This document shows positions 44,125-55,900 of a stretch of DNA of 64,000 nucleotides, piece by piece. The stretch's first letter is position 1. Each line of letters starts with the position of its first letter. A program made the translations under genes and the position numbers. The DNA is from Apus apus (Eukaryota > Chordata > Aves > Apodiformes > Apodidae): NCBI RefSeq assembly GCF_020740795.1, contig NC_067304.1:3524056-3588055 (forward strand), written 5' to 3'. Under the pieces are notes generated by a model. The model was not told the origin of the DNA. It made no database searches and worked only from the letters and a program-made list of their open reading frames with translations.

Positions 44125-46229
44125 GTTCATTCTTTTATACATTTATTTATAAAACAGTAGTAAAATTTTTTAATCAGAGCACAGTGCATTAAAAAAAAAA
44201 AAAAGAAAAACAAACAAAACCCCCCCAAAGATTAAAAAATAATAATAATAATAATCCACAACTGTTTACTCGTGTTTCGTGCTGCACAGCGGATGCTCCT
44301 TTGCCTGCCAGTGCCAGGAGCTGGTGCAGAGGGGGTACATGCCCCAGCCAGCCCCCCCATGGGCCTGGTACCACCAGCAAGGGCCCAGCACAACCCCCTT
44401 ATAGCCAGGATCATCCCAAACCTCTGGGGGTTTCATACACCCACCCCAAAGGACCCACGCAACCCCCCCTCTGGTGTCTGCAGACCCACAGATCACCCAC
44501 ACCTAGAGGTACCCAGCACTGGGTGCTGCTGCCCTGCCTGGGGGGGTGTTCTCTTTTCAGGCACTAATGGCAGGGCAGGAAGGATGCCAAGGCCACCTGT
44601 GAACTTCTGGGGTGAAACAGCCCCAAACCCACCAGCACAGCCTGGTGCCCCTCTCTCCAACCTCCCCTCCTGCACCCCTGCAGGGCCACGGCCAGTGCCT
44701 GCCCTGCCCCAGGACCCCTCTGACGTGTCCTCCCTCTTCCTTCCCCCCTCTCCTCCCCACCTTCTACACTTCCCCCCACCCTCACATCTGACAGGCATCT
44801 CCTGAGGGGGGCACCAGGGCTGTCCCCCACCAGGCAATCCCAAATCCAGCACACTCATCCCTCCTGGGCAGCTTCCCCCTTGCAATCCCAACCCCACAAC
44901 AACCTCCAACCTTGGTCCAGGATGGGGAGCAACCAGTGACCCCCATCTCTGCTTGGGCTCCCATCCCACAGCTCCCACACCCAGGGGGGTGAAGCTGTGC
45001 AGGGTCACAAAAGGGGTTTCCTCTCCCCAACCCTCCCTGTGCTCCCCTTCAGGCTTTACAACCAATTTCTACTGTATTTTCCCCAGGAACAGCATCTTCC
45101 TCCCCTGCCCAGCTCCCTCCCAGCCACCAGTCAGGCTGAAGAGGCAGATGATGCAGAGCCCAAAGCAGGTCCCTGTCACCAAGCTGTCCTCACTGGGGAA
45201 TGAGCTGGTGACACTGGGAAGAGAAACCCCACCAGCCAAAGGCAGAGAGTGGCAGCTTTTGGCAATTGGTGCAAACCATCTCCTGGTCCCCAGCCACAGC
45301 CTGGACCTTGATGCTAAGACGTGAGATGTGTTTTCAACAAGCATTCCCTCCAAAAAAGTGAAAAATTCCTTTATCCTTCCACCTGAAGAGCAGGGCCTTG
45401 GTGTTCTGGGGATCTGCAGGGATGGCTCCAGGGAGGCTGAAGGTCACCCAGCACATGCAGCCCTTGTCCAGAGAGGTTCTGGGGTGGTGGGTGCTACCAA
45501 GCTCCAAGAGCAGATCCCCCAGCAAAGTCAGGGTCACAGCGAAGGGTTGAGCATCAAACACCCCATCCTGGCTGTTTTGGAAGCCCTCAATGCTGACCCA
45601 AATCCACAGCCTCAAACCCAACTCAGACAACACCCCTTGTGCCCTGTGGATTAATTTGCTCCAATTAACAACTCTTCTCTCTCCTGCCCTGCGACCCAGG
45701 GAGGCAGCAGGTGTGCTGGGGAAGGAGGAACCATGAAGGACTTGGCACTGTGAAGTATCCATGGGGCTTGGAGGCCACTGCTGGGGAAGACTCAGGGGGG
45801 ACGTGGGCAAGGAGGCAGCAAAAGCCAGACAAAAAGCTCTGAGCATCATCCTTCTCCTGCCAGGGACTTGAAGGCTCCTGCCTGCTCTGGCTCTGAGCCA
45901 GCACCCTGGGGAAGGGGTTTTGATCTGGGAGGGTTTTGCTGAAAGGCAAAGCAGCCGAAATCACACTCCCGGGCTGGGGAATCTGCAGTCAGGCCAACGC
46001 CACAGCAAGCCAAGAAGGTCTGCTCCAGCTCCTGGCAAAACAAAGCTTGAGAAAGACATGGTGGTACCTGGCGAGCCTTGACCAGCCCCCTGTTGCATAG
46101 AGAAAAGGTCTCCTACGTAGACTCAAGTGCGTGGCAGGACGAGCTCCTCCTGCAGGAAGAGCACCCTGTAACTTCACTAACCAAACCTGAAGGTCCAGTC
46201 CTCAGCCCCAGCGTCGGAGCAGCTCCTTG
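44125..46229 (-). other. TFEB: TFEB 3' UTR (extent tentative)
   Basis: From the TFEB stop codon I see no canonical minus-strand AATAAA until 44148-44143. If that signal is used, the 3' UTR is about 2.1 kb. The sequence contains no repeat element until the AT-rich end. An earlier non-canonical signal is possible, so the right part (45.3-46.2 kb) is the safer portion. Confidence 0.45.
44143..44148 (-). terminator. TFEB: Candidate TFEB poly(A) signal
   Basis: The minus strand reads ttataaataaatgtataaaa, containing AATAAA, in an AT-rich setting. Another near-signal, ATTAAA, lies about 40 bases downstream. It is the first canonical signal after the TFEB stop. Confidence 0.45.
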
Positions 46230-46664
46230 TCACAGCATGTCTGTATCCTCCATGCTGAAGCTGCTGCGGCGACTGCTGGCCTTGGAGGCCTCCGGGGACA
46301 TGGCTGAGAACAAGGGGTCGGAGGCCAGGGGCAGCATGGTGTCCTGCATCAGCATCAAGTCCAGCTCCTTCTTGGATAGGGATGGGAAGGAAGCACTGTG
46401 GCCGGGCTCCAGGCTGTCCGGGAAGCCTTGAGAGCCATCGTCGAAGCTCAGGCTGTGGGTAAAGTCCAGCTGGTGGTAAGGAGATTGGGGTGGAGGAGGC
46501 AGTGTTGGCTGCGATTCGGGGTCCAGGGGTGGCAGCAGTGGCTCCAGTGTCCCCTCGTCCCCACTGGCTTCTTGCTTGACCACCTGCTGAGCCAGCTCGG
46601 CCACGTTGACACCCGAGGGTGAGGAGGTGGGCAGCCCATGGACACGTGCCTGCATCTCCAGCTC
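46230..46664 (-). CDS. TFEB: TFEB coding exon 8 and stop
   Basis: It encodes [32 protein letters not shown], a Pro-rich stretch, [16 protein letters not shown] and [15 protein letters not shown]. It ends [20 protein letters not shown] and [14 protein letters not shown]. The C-terminal serine cluster matches the mammalian AKT/PKC-regulated tail. The Pro-rich middle is shorter than in mammals. Stop at 46232-46230. Confidence 0.97.
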   Translation of the reverse strand, partial: ELEMQARVHGLPTSSPSGVNVAELAQQVVKQEASGDEGTLEPLLPPLDPESQPTLPPPPQSPYHQLDFTHSLSFDDGSQGFPDSLEPGHSASFPSLSKKELDLMLMQDTMLPLASDPLFSAMSPEASKASSRRSSFSMEDTDML

Positions 46665-49477
46665 CTGCCAACAGAGAACAGGAGGCCTTTGGTCGCACAT
46701 GGCACATGGGTATTCCGGAGGTGGCAGGGACAGAGGGACCACAGAGTTCAGAGGGAAGCAGCCCATGGAAGAGATGAAGGATGGAAAATGGTGACCCATG
46801 CAAAGCCCAACAACACTTGCTGTTGTGACCTGAACCTCAGACATCTGGTTTGTCTGAAGACTTTGTTCCTGGTGGCTCAACAGCCATAAGAGGGGCCCCT
46901 CGACGTGGCAGGGACAAGCTGCTCGTGGGGCTGGAGCCAAGCAGAGGGAAGGAAGAGCACAGGGAAGCTCACCTGGATGCGGAGCAGCAGCTGCTTATTC
47001 GTCATCTCCAGACGCCGCGAGTGATTCTCCAGGTCTCGTGACCTCTGCAGGTCCTTCTGCATCCTCTTGATGTAGTCCACAGACGCCTTCAGGATTGTGC
47101 CTTTGTTCCAGCGCACGTCTCTGCCGTGCAGGGTGGAGAAAGATTGTCACCTGTGTGCCAGCAACGTGTCCCCTCACCCCTGCTCCACCAAAAGGCCCCT
47201 CTGCCCTGGGGCCCAGCGTTGAGCAAGGCCACGAGATCCAGAGTTATCCCAGCCCCACAGAAACCATGGATACCTACAGGTCATTGGCCTTGGGGATCAG
47301 CATCCCCAGCTCTTTGATGCGGTCATTGATGTTAAACCTTCGCCGTCTCTCAACTGCAGGGTGAGAAGAGAGGGATGATGGTGAGGAAGTGGCAGGAGAG
47401 GCCTGATGTCCCACGGACCCCACTGGCCATGCTGCTGCTCCTGGCTCATGGGGCTGGGACCCACCATCATGTCCCAGCCAGACCCTCCAGAGTTGGGAGC
47501 CTCAGGATGAGAAACCTCTGGGGCCAACCCTTTGGCACTTTGCTCCTGTCCATCACCCCAGGAGGTCTGACTTTCTCCCATGCTAAGGAGGAAGACAACA
47601 GGGTCTCTCCTGCACGGAGGATACTTTGCAGAGCTGGGAAAGAGGGAGCCATGGCAGGGGACGGAAGGGGTATTCCCTGAGGGTGAGGTGGGATGGGAAG
47701 GGGGACACAGCTCAGAAAGAAGATGGAGAGTGACCGGGAAAGGGCTGCAGGAGTGAGAAAGCACTGAACTCACTCAGGTTGTGATTGTCCTTCTTCTGGC
47801 GCTCTTTCGCCAGGGCCCGGCTCTCGGCATCTGCAATGGAGACTCACAATGTCACCCAGAGGGGACAAGGCTGCATCTCACCCCATCAGCATCCCAGGCT
47901 GGCACTGAGGCACCCCAGCACCCCCCAGAACCACCCACCCCACCCACAGGGACAGGGCAGCACTTGCTGTCACCAGGGATGGGGACATACCTGTCAGCTC
48001 TCTCTTCTGAGTGAGGTCGGCAGGGCAGGAGCTGCTGGTGACACCTACGAGCGAGGCTGTCACCTGGGGGTCCCCACTATAGACATTCATGTGACTGCTG
48101 GACATTGGGAGCTGAAAACCAGAGGGACAGGGACAGGTGGGTTAGCTCCATTCAGGGCCACCGGAGCGGGGCTCAAGCCCAGCTGCTTGGCCTCTGGGAT
48201 GCGACTGCGTGGCCCAGGCAGGTGTAATTGTCCTCCTGAGCCCTTAAAACAGCTATAATCAGGGCAGCAAAGAAAACAGGACTTCAAAGGGCACAGCTGA
48301 TCCCCTCCCACGGCCAGCATCTAAAATAGGGCAGATGAATCACATCCGAGAAGGGCTCGGCAGGATGAATCCCACTGGGAGGCATAAGCTGCCGTAAGGA
48401 TCGGATTCGGTGCTGCTCCGAGCGAGATTCTGGCTGGGAAACCTCTCCCAGCATCAACATCCCCCAGCTCTGGAGCAGACACTTGGTCACTCCCCGTTCT
48501 CCTTTCCCATCTCTCCCACTTTTTTAAGGGCTCCCAAGTGCCATTAGAGAAGGAAAGAAGCTGAAGAACTGGCTCTTGCAGTCGCAGAAGGGAGATCTCG
48601 CTGCCTCCCTTACCCCAGCCCCAGGGATGAGGCTGGGTTGGGCTGGCACCCAGGCATGGCTGCAAGGATGTGACAGGAGGACAGGTCACCTCTGTGCCAC
48701 CACCATCCCCAGCAAGCACAGAGTCTGATCTCACACATCAGAGACTCACTGTGTTGGGCATCTGGACTTCGGGGTTCATATAGCCCAGAACGTCATCCAG
48801 GCGCATGATGTCATCGATGACCTCATCAAACTGAAAGGGAAAGGAGTAAAGTGCCAATGGGATCCCTTGGCCCTTTCCAGCAGTTTTGCCTCCCCCAGCA
48901 GCTTTGCCTCCCCCAGCAGCCTGGTGGCAGCTCCTCACCTCCCGCTCGGGGTTGGAGCCAATGTTGAGCATGGCCATGGGGCTGTTGGGTGCACTGTTGC
49001 CCGCCGAGGAGGACAGGACATGGCTGGGTCGGACACCAGGGGAGGCAGCAGGAGGTGGCTTGGGAGAGTGGCTGACGGGGCTGACGTGGGCAGCAAACTT
49101 GTTCCCGTAGGTTTCAGAGAGATAAGCCTGAACCTTCTTATCCCGCGACTTCTGCAGGTGGTATGTAGTGGGGTTCTCCAGGTAGGACTGGACCTGCAAG
49201 GAGAAAAACCATCAGAGACCCCTGAGGGGTCTTCCACACCCCCTTGGCCTTGGGTTGGGAGAGGACACCCTCAGCACTGTACCTTGAGGACCTCTCCAGG
49301 CACGGGTGGTGGGGACTGGTAGTGGACGGGGGTGTTGATGGCTGGGGTGGAGGCCACAGGCATCCGCTGCTGCTGCATGTAGTTCATCATCATCTGCTGC
49401 TGCACCCTCTCCCTCTCAGCCTCCTGCTGTGCCTGCTGCTTCATCAGCTCCATCCTCAGACCGATGCGGGACGCCAT
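46230..49477 (-). CDS. TFEB: Transcription factor EB, eight coding exons
   Basis: Exons 49283-49477, 48939-49193, 48750-48830, 47991-48111, 47774-47830, 47278-47353, 46973-47120 and 46230-46664 join in frame with GT/AG borders. They give 455 residues; human TFEB is about 476, mainly because it has a longer Gln run. Order: N-terminal Rag-binding helix (1-30); Pro/Ser linker with the [11 protein letters not shown] site (Ser136, equal to human Ser142); acidic activation segment (151-177); VTSSSCP 14-3-3/mTORC1 site (Ser205, equal to human Ser211). The basic region and HLH follow (about 226-281), then a leucine zipper (about 290-325) and a C-terminal Ser cluster [15 protein letters not shown] binds CACGTG-type CLEAR elements and switches on lysosome and autophagy genes when mTORC1 is off. 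Residue 10 is Glu instead of the usual Gln. Confidence 0.97.
46973..47120 (-). CDS. TFEB: TFEB coding exon 7 (helix 2 and zipper)
   Basis: [20 protein letters not shown] is helix 2, followed by the zipper heptads [19 protein letters not shown] and [10 protein letters not shown]. The acceptor was set at ggcag|agacgtg because this restores the Leu-Asp-Val reading of the family. Confidence 0.96.
47278..47353 (-). CDS. TFEB: TFEB coding exon 6 (basic region and helix 1)
   Basis: A 76-base exon encoding [20 protein letters not shown] and KAND. ERRRR contains the DNA-contacting Glu/Arg residues and the nuclear localisation signal, and [10 protein letters not shown] is helix 1. The donor is gtaggt. 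The Leu codon is split with exon 7 (ct|a). Confidence 0.96.
47774..47830 (-). CDS. TFEB: TFEB coding exon 5 (basic region)
   Basis: A 57-base exon encoding [18 protein letters not shown], the start of the DNA-binding basic region. Split codons at both ends (Asp and Ile) are typical of MiT genes. Confidence 0.96.
   Translation of the reverse strand: MPRAGPWRKSARRRTITT
47991..48111 (-). CDS. TFEB: TFEB coding exon 4 (mTORC1/14-3-3 site)
   Basis: It encodes [40 protein letters not shown]. The third Ser of TSSSCP is the human Ser211 equivalent that binds 14-3-3 when phosphorylated by mTORC1. The following Cys (human Cys212) is also kept. The exon ends one base into the next Asp codon. Confidence 0.96.
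48750..48830 (-). CDS. TFEB: TFEB coding exon 3 (activation segment)
   Basis: 27 codons, [20 protein letters not shown] through QMPNT. This acidic amphipathic helix is the main MiT/TFE transactivation element. Acceptor tttccctttcag, donor gtgagt, phase 0 at both ends. Confidence 0.96.
48939..49193 (-). CDS. TFEB: TFEB coding exon 2
   Basis: 85 codons, from [14 protein letters not shown] through [15 protein letters not shown] and [16 protein letters not shown] to [20 protein letters not shown] and ERE. The SAPNSP motif carries the ERK/mTORC1 and GSK3 serines of mammalian TFEB (138 and 142). Phase 0 at both ends. Confidence 0.96.
49283..49477 (-). CDS. TFEB: TFEB coding exon 1 (Rag-binding N-terminus)
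   Basis: ATG at 49477 starts [20 protein letters not shown], the MiT/TFE N-terminal helix that binds Rag GTPases at the lysosome. Ser3-Arg4 and Leu11 are kept. The mammalian poly-Gln stretch is reduced to MQQQRM. The exon ends VPGEVLK at the donor gtacag. The upstream frame stays open without a stop, but the family start is this Met. A probable acceptor lies at 49528-49529 in the 5' UTR. Confidence 0.95.
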
Positions 49478-49719
49478 GGTGCTCCAGGGGGGTGGGACGT
49501 GGGAGCCCACCAGGCACAAAGGTGACCCTGGGAGGAGGACACGGCACATCAGGAACAGTCTCTTTTGCAGTGGGGAAACTGAGGCATGGGGAGGAAGAAG
49601 CTCCCCATACTGGCTGGTAACTAAGCCAGGATGATCACCCCAATGCCAGATGGATGAGTCTGGGGGACAAGGAGGACAGGGAGCAGCTGGGACCCCGCAC
49701 CCAGCGAACATGGACTCAC

Positions 49720-49990
49720 GCACCGCCGGGTTCAGCTTTGAGCCACCAACTTCCGAAACACCGGAGCAAAGCAAGAAGGGGCTGGGAAAAACCAAATCCC
49801 GGGATCGAAAGCAAGGCAAGAGCAGGAAGAAAAGGCCGGCGGGTGCCAGGAGCCGGAGACAGGCTTCCACCCTCTGCCCGGCTGCCCCGAGAAACCTCAG
49901 CTCCAGCATGGGGCGAACAACGCGGCTTCTGTGCGGGGCCGGCACGCGAGCGCGGAGGCGGGGGCAGGCGTGCGAGGCCCCCACACCACA
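49720..49990 (-). promoter_or_regulatory. TFEB: Putative proximal TFEB promoter and 5' non-coding exon
   Basis: A small CpG-rich stretch (gccggcacgcgagcgcggag, 49936-49960) lies about 450 bases upstream of the TFEB start. On the minus strand a consensus donor gtgagt begins at 49719, and a probable acceptor (cctcccag) ends at 49528. The segment 49720 to about 49950 would be an alternative 5' exon. Mammalian TFEB uses several alternative first exons, so this is plausible but unproven. Confidence 0.4.
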
Positions 49991-52900
49991 CAGACCAGCC
50001 CTTGTTCCCCCCGTACAAAGGGGATGGTGGCCCAGGGAGGGCTGAGGGGACCTGCCCTACCCAGGCTCCCTGGGGCACAACGATGGTTTTCCAACGGGCT
50101 GCATTCCCACCCAGGGCTGGGATGCGGGAGACGCTGCGCAGGATGGGGGTCTGGACCACAGCATCTGCAGGGTGGGAGGGCAAATGGAGCACAGGACCCC
50201 AAGCAAATGCTGCCAGGGGAACAGGCAGGAGCTAAAAAACTGGGCTTTGGCCCATGGCAGCATAACCAACCAAATCTGGAGGGGTTTTGTATTTAAATAC
50301 AACACGTAACTGCAGACAAAGGGGCCACAACAGATGCAACACACCGGGCTGTGGGTGACGTGTCCGATACTCGGTGCCACACAATATCCTAAGGGGAAAA
50401 TTAAGTCAAGCCAGCATGGACAGAAATACGATTACATGGATCAAGAGCCAGTTCTTGAACAGCAAGAAGAAGGTAATTAATTAGACATGGTGGACTGTCT
50501 GAAAGGGGATGGGAGCAGAGAAGCCTGGGACAGTTATCAATCGGAGCTTCGTTAAGCTGTGAACGGCCTTAGAGGAGAACACAGGGGGATGCCTGAGATG
50601 AGCAAAGCTGAGCCCTGGAGAAGGACCCAGCGATGCCAGGGAGAGCCCACAGTGGATAAAAACAAGGCTGAAGGGGGATAAACCACAGCTGATGCACACG
50701 GGGGATGTAAAGACCCCACATGTGAAGGGCAGGGTGGGAGGAAAAGCCTCCAAGAGCTGCAAGGAGATAGGATGAGCCGTGGTGGCATGGAAGGATTGGC
50801 TGTGCTTTGAAAAACCCTTATCTCAGGAAGGGCAGGAAGGTGCCGTGGCAAGAGTGCCAAGGTGTAGCAACACACAGCACAGCACCCACTCACCCCCAGT
50901 CCCACCAACCTGCCTGGCTACAGGACCTCTCCTTATAGGAAACAGGGGTAGGGAGAATTGAAAGCACTGCCCTCTCCCCTGGGAATGTCCCAGGAAGTGG
51001 AGCTGCCAAGGGCAAGGATGGGGAAGGGTGGCCAGAGCTGGGCCTGATAAGGAAAGGGGGTAGGGAATTAGGTCAGGTTTAAAATAACCCGCTTGGTTCT
51101 GCTTGGCTTCCCCCCCACCCCCCAAAATGCCAAGCAGCTTCTGCTTTCGCTCTGAGTCAGCCTTGGCAGGAGGGTGGCAGTGGGAAAGGATGGGGACCCA
51201 GTCAGCACCCCACCCCGGGGGTCACATCCCACCCTGGGGACACCTCCTGCAGTCCCTTGGTCCAGGCGGTCAAAAATAAAGCACGTGGGATGGTGGCTCC
51301 ATCTGGGACACCTGTTATTCCTAAGAAGGTGAAAGATGTTAGCATCCCGGAACAAGCACATCCAGTGCCTCTCCTGCTGTCAGAGCCATCCCTGTGCCAG
51401 GGGCAGGGAAGAGAGGGAAGGGCAGAGGGGCCAGGACAAGGCTCAGGGCCAGAGCCAGGAATTCATCTCCCTCCAAAATATCTCTGCTGCTATTTAGCGA
51501 CACGGTTATTTCTGGACCTTCCTTGCTTTTCCTCTGGGAGTGTTATTTCATCAACAGACCAACACGCTCCCCCCACCCTGGGGTGGCACTGGGAGGTGGC
51601 ACAGCCAGAGGATCCTTAGTGGCACCCAGAGCCACCCTGATCCTCACGTGTCTCCAGGCAGGGCTTTGGATGGCCCCGAACTGTCCCCTGTCCCCATGGG
51701 AGTAACGTGGGCTGCAAATAAGTTTAAAAAGTGCCACCACAAAGGGACAAAACACCCAGAGCCACAGCACTGTCCCCAAACTGCTGTCCCTGTGCCCACG
51801 CAGTGCCCCACCATGTCCTCCCCGAGCACACTTAGCTGCGCCCAGGTGGGGGTTAGAAATAAAAGCTGCTCTAAGGCAGTTTCCAGATTTAGCCCCAGCA
51901 AAATACAGGGGGATCACGTTACCCTCTTGCCCAGGGGGACGAGGCACCCATGCTGCCTGTCCTGCCTGAGACACACAGGCACACACACTCATAGAGAGCA
52001 AATAAAACATATCCCCTGCCCATCCCCTGGAAAGCTGGAGGGAGAAGAGGGGAGCGATGCCCCCACTCAGCGCTGGAGATGCAGCTGAGAACCACCAAAC
52101 TCATTGCACTGAAGAGCCATCTGCCCAGTCCCGCTCCCTCACGTGTTTATATCCCGGTCGATCGTGGCCGTTTATGAGTGGAAAAATCAAACAGTGGCTT
52201 GAGCTGGTTCCAGTGCTGGGAGCAGGGACCCCCCAGGGAAGGAGGGGAGCCGGGGGGGGGCCCACCACCCACCTACCCACTGCTCTGGGCCTCTCACTGA
52301 TAACCAAGAGAGCAGCAGAAAGGGAGAAGAAAGAAGTGAAAACAGCTCCACTTTGTGCTACCGGCAGCAAGCGCCCGCTGAGCCTTCCTTCCTCGTTTTT
52401 AATTTTTAAATGGTGGGGAGGTAGACATGGGGCAGCGAGCAAAGGGGCCCCCAGGGCACCCCAGCCCGGGCAGGGTGAAGCACCCACTGCCGTTTCAGGG
52501 CAGGCAGCAGCTGGCTGGGTCCAGGCAGCCGGGAGCTTGGTGGTATTTGATTGAGATCTGCTCCCACAGCCCCCAACCTGCCACCCGCAAACCCACCACC
52601 CCATGGGTGCCCAGGGACAGGCTCAGCTGCCACCCCCTGTGTGGGGAGGGAAGATGATGGGGCTGGGGTTACCTTGGTATAGGATAGAGGGGCCAGGGGG
52701 GCCTCCGGGTGCCAGGATCAGCAGGTGGCAGCTCCTCAGTGCTCCTCGCCGGGGCCAGCCCGGCTCCTGCGCCGGCCCTGCGGTTCCTCATTTTCAGGAC
52801 CCTGCTTTTAATGCGGCAGCAACCAGGCGGGGTGCAGGGGGCTGGGGGGGGAAGTTGCAGAAAAAACCCTCCAAACCCGCTTGTTTTTCTCGCTGCGACA

Positions 52901-55900
52901 CAGGAGTTCGCAGTCGAGCCGAGAAAAAGGGGGGCAAAAATAGATGCAGCCACCGCAACCGGGCTCGCCGGGGTTCCAGAGCCCAGGCTGGGTCTGTCCC
53001 ATCGTCTCCTCTCGGGAGCTGCAGTGACATCCCTGCAAATACACAGAGGGGTAAAAGCTGTCCCTTGTCACTCGGGGGGATGTGGCACGCAGGGATCCTT
53101 CACCCAGAGTGGATGCAGAAAGGACCAGCACTGCAGCCTGATCCAGCCCCACACACTGCCGGGCAGCACACGGGGTCCCTCGGGCACCCACAGCTGATCC
53201 CCACCAGGACAGCGATGCCAGTGCTGGCAGGCACCAGCCAGGGTGGCAGTGGCAAAGCCAGGAGATAATACGGACGTCTGTGTGATGTCCAATGCAGCTG
53301 GCACAGTGCCGGGGACCCCCCTACACACCCTACTTCACACCATGTCCCCTTTGCACCCGTGCTGAGTGTGCCACCGTCCCATGAGGGCACCATGGCACCT
53401 CCCTGCCCACCCTGAGCAGACCAAGCTCCCCTGGGCTGGTTCAGTGAGGCTCCGCTGGGCCACCCTGCCAGCCCTGCCAGCAATGTGGCTGGCACCCACT
53501 GGCTCCTGCGCAGGTGGGACTGGCCCTGCAGCATCTCCCTTGGGGCACACTGAGTTGGCAAGGCCAGCACAGGGGTGATTTGTGCCATGCCAGCGTCAGG
53601 ATTCCAGTAACGCCAGCTGGGAAGAAGGTCGAGGTCCTTCATCTTCATCAGCACATGGAATCCAGCCCCAGAAAGGGGCAGTGGGACACGGTCTGACCCA
53701 GAGAATCAGGATGGGAATCCTCAACACGAGGGTGACCAAACCCTGGCAACAAAGCAACCTCCATCCTTGGAGACCCCAATCTAACACCAACACTGAGCAA
53801 GCTTGGGGTTGGACCAGAGGCTCCAGAGGTCCCCTCCACCCTATGTCCCTCTGGCATGAGGATGTGGTGGTGGGAAAAGGAAGAGGACAGCCCCATTTCC
53901 AACCCCAGAGAGCAACAGTGCCCTCCCCACCACCCACCCAGCAGGCAGGAGATGGGTTGGGCAGGATATGGGTGCCCAGAGCCACCCCAGCCCCATCCGG
54001 AGTTGCCTTCCCTGGGCAGGGAGAACGCAGCCCCAAAAGGGACAAGGAGAAGGCGGAGGGACTTGGCAAATAAAAGGCAGGGTCAGTTGACAAAGCCAGT
54101 GAGAGACTGAGTCACCGGGACTGTTTTTAGCCCCGGCATCTCAGAAACGTGGACCGTGGTGTTGTTAACAGGCGCCTGGGTCAGAGGCCAAATGTTTTCC
54201 CTTCCATGTGTTAAATACTGCTCCTGGAAGCAGCAAAGGTATCCAGCAGAGTAAAAACATTAATACAAGTCTTGTATGGCAGCAGGACCCCAAACTGCCC
54301 CAGGTAAGCTTGACCCATCAGGGAGGTGTCAGGAAGGGAAAAGCAGCAGTCCCTGGGTACCAAGAGCCAGGGCTGAGTGTCCCTTGTCACAGTGTTGTTC
54401 CCAGGGCAGAATAAAAGGGGTCTGTAAAAAAGCCCCCTGGTTCTGGAGGTGCCAAGGTATGTTTACAAGAGCCCACCTGTGCATGGCAGCTGTTGTGGGG
54501 TTAATAATACACAGGCTTGATCCAACACATCTCCATTTCCACCAAAAGCCTCTCCTTCACCCCAAGAAGCCCCTCTGCCCAGTGACAACTGAGGGTCAGC
54601 ATGGACACCGTCACCTTGGCCAGGCACAGTGTGTTAAGGCTGGTGCCCATGGGTCAGGTCTAGGTGCAGCCTCCAGAGCAGGGGCCTGGGGGACTCCTAG
54701 GACCCCACCATGGTGAAGAAGCAGATCCTGCTTCCACAGCTGCTCCAAACTGGAGCAAAAGCCCTTTCCACAGGGTGATTTTGGTGTGGTGCAGGAGCCT
54801 TGATTGAAACATCACTGTCTGACTGACCGCCTGGGGAATTCACAGCCCGCCGGCGCAAACAGCCCGAGCCCACGAGCTCCTGCCCTCCTCTCTGCCCCCT
54901 GCCCGGCAGCAGCAATTAAAAATAAAAGTGTGAACAGGCAGAAGGACGTTCCTTGGGAGAGGACGGGTGGCCACAGCCCAGCACCACCACGGGCTGAGTG
55001 ATTAATCAGCCCCGTATCGTGTCCACCTTTCAGCGGGGAGGCGAGGAGAGGAGCAGGGTGACCTTGGAGGGGCCCCAGCAGCACTGGCGGGGTAGGACAG
55101 GCAGCCACTCCGTGTCCCCCTCGCCTCAGAAAACATCTTGGCCCTGAGCACAACCCATGGCCAAAGAGCAAACTCCATCCTGCTCCACTGCGGGCTGACT
55201 CCAGGCAATGTGGGTGTTGGGTTCTTTTTTAAATAACTGCATAAATGAGCAATAAGGGGAACTGGCAAGACAGCACCAGCCCTGGCCCCCCGCTTAGTTC
55301 CAGCAGGGAGGACGGATTGCACCGCGGCGCTGGGATTTAGAGGCACCACTTGCCCCAAAATCCCAGAAACCACCCCAGAAAACGCAGATGCTCAGCAAAA
55401 CCAGCCCTTGAAGTCCATGCGTGCCAAGTTCATGGTGCCACTTGCCACAAACAGAAGGTGCGAGGTGACAGAGGCCACCCCGTGCCCCCCTCCCTGCTGC
55501 CAGAGACCGCCCCCATCCCTCCTCCCTCCCTCCACGGCCCCGTGCTGCTGGAAGGAGGTAATATTTATAAATATGCCGTGTCCAGCCCCCAGCACCCAGC
55601 CAGGACGCTTCTCAGAAGGCAGATTTCATGTAACTGTACCATGGCCGGCAGCCCCAGCGCTGCGGCCGCCCCGTCCATGGGAGCCACAGCTGTTCCCCAT
55701 CCCCGAGAATAAACAAGTTTGGAACAGCCTGGGAACTGTCCTCCCAAACAGCCCTGGGACTCTCCCCGCCACCATCCCAGCCCCAGCAGCACCTCTCATG
55801 CCCTGGGGAGCACTCAACCATCACTGCTTACCCGTGGAGGGGAGGCTTCTCCTCTCCCCCCCGGCTCAGCCCGGCGCTTTCCTGCTCCGTGAAGGTCAAA

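Noticed and set aside
49478-49984. N-terminal extension of the TFEB frame (169 extra codons upstream of MASRIG).
   Set aside because: The family start is MASRIG. The extension crosses a likely splice acceptor at 49528 and shows no similarity to TFEB isoforms I know.
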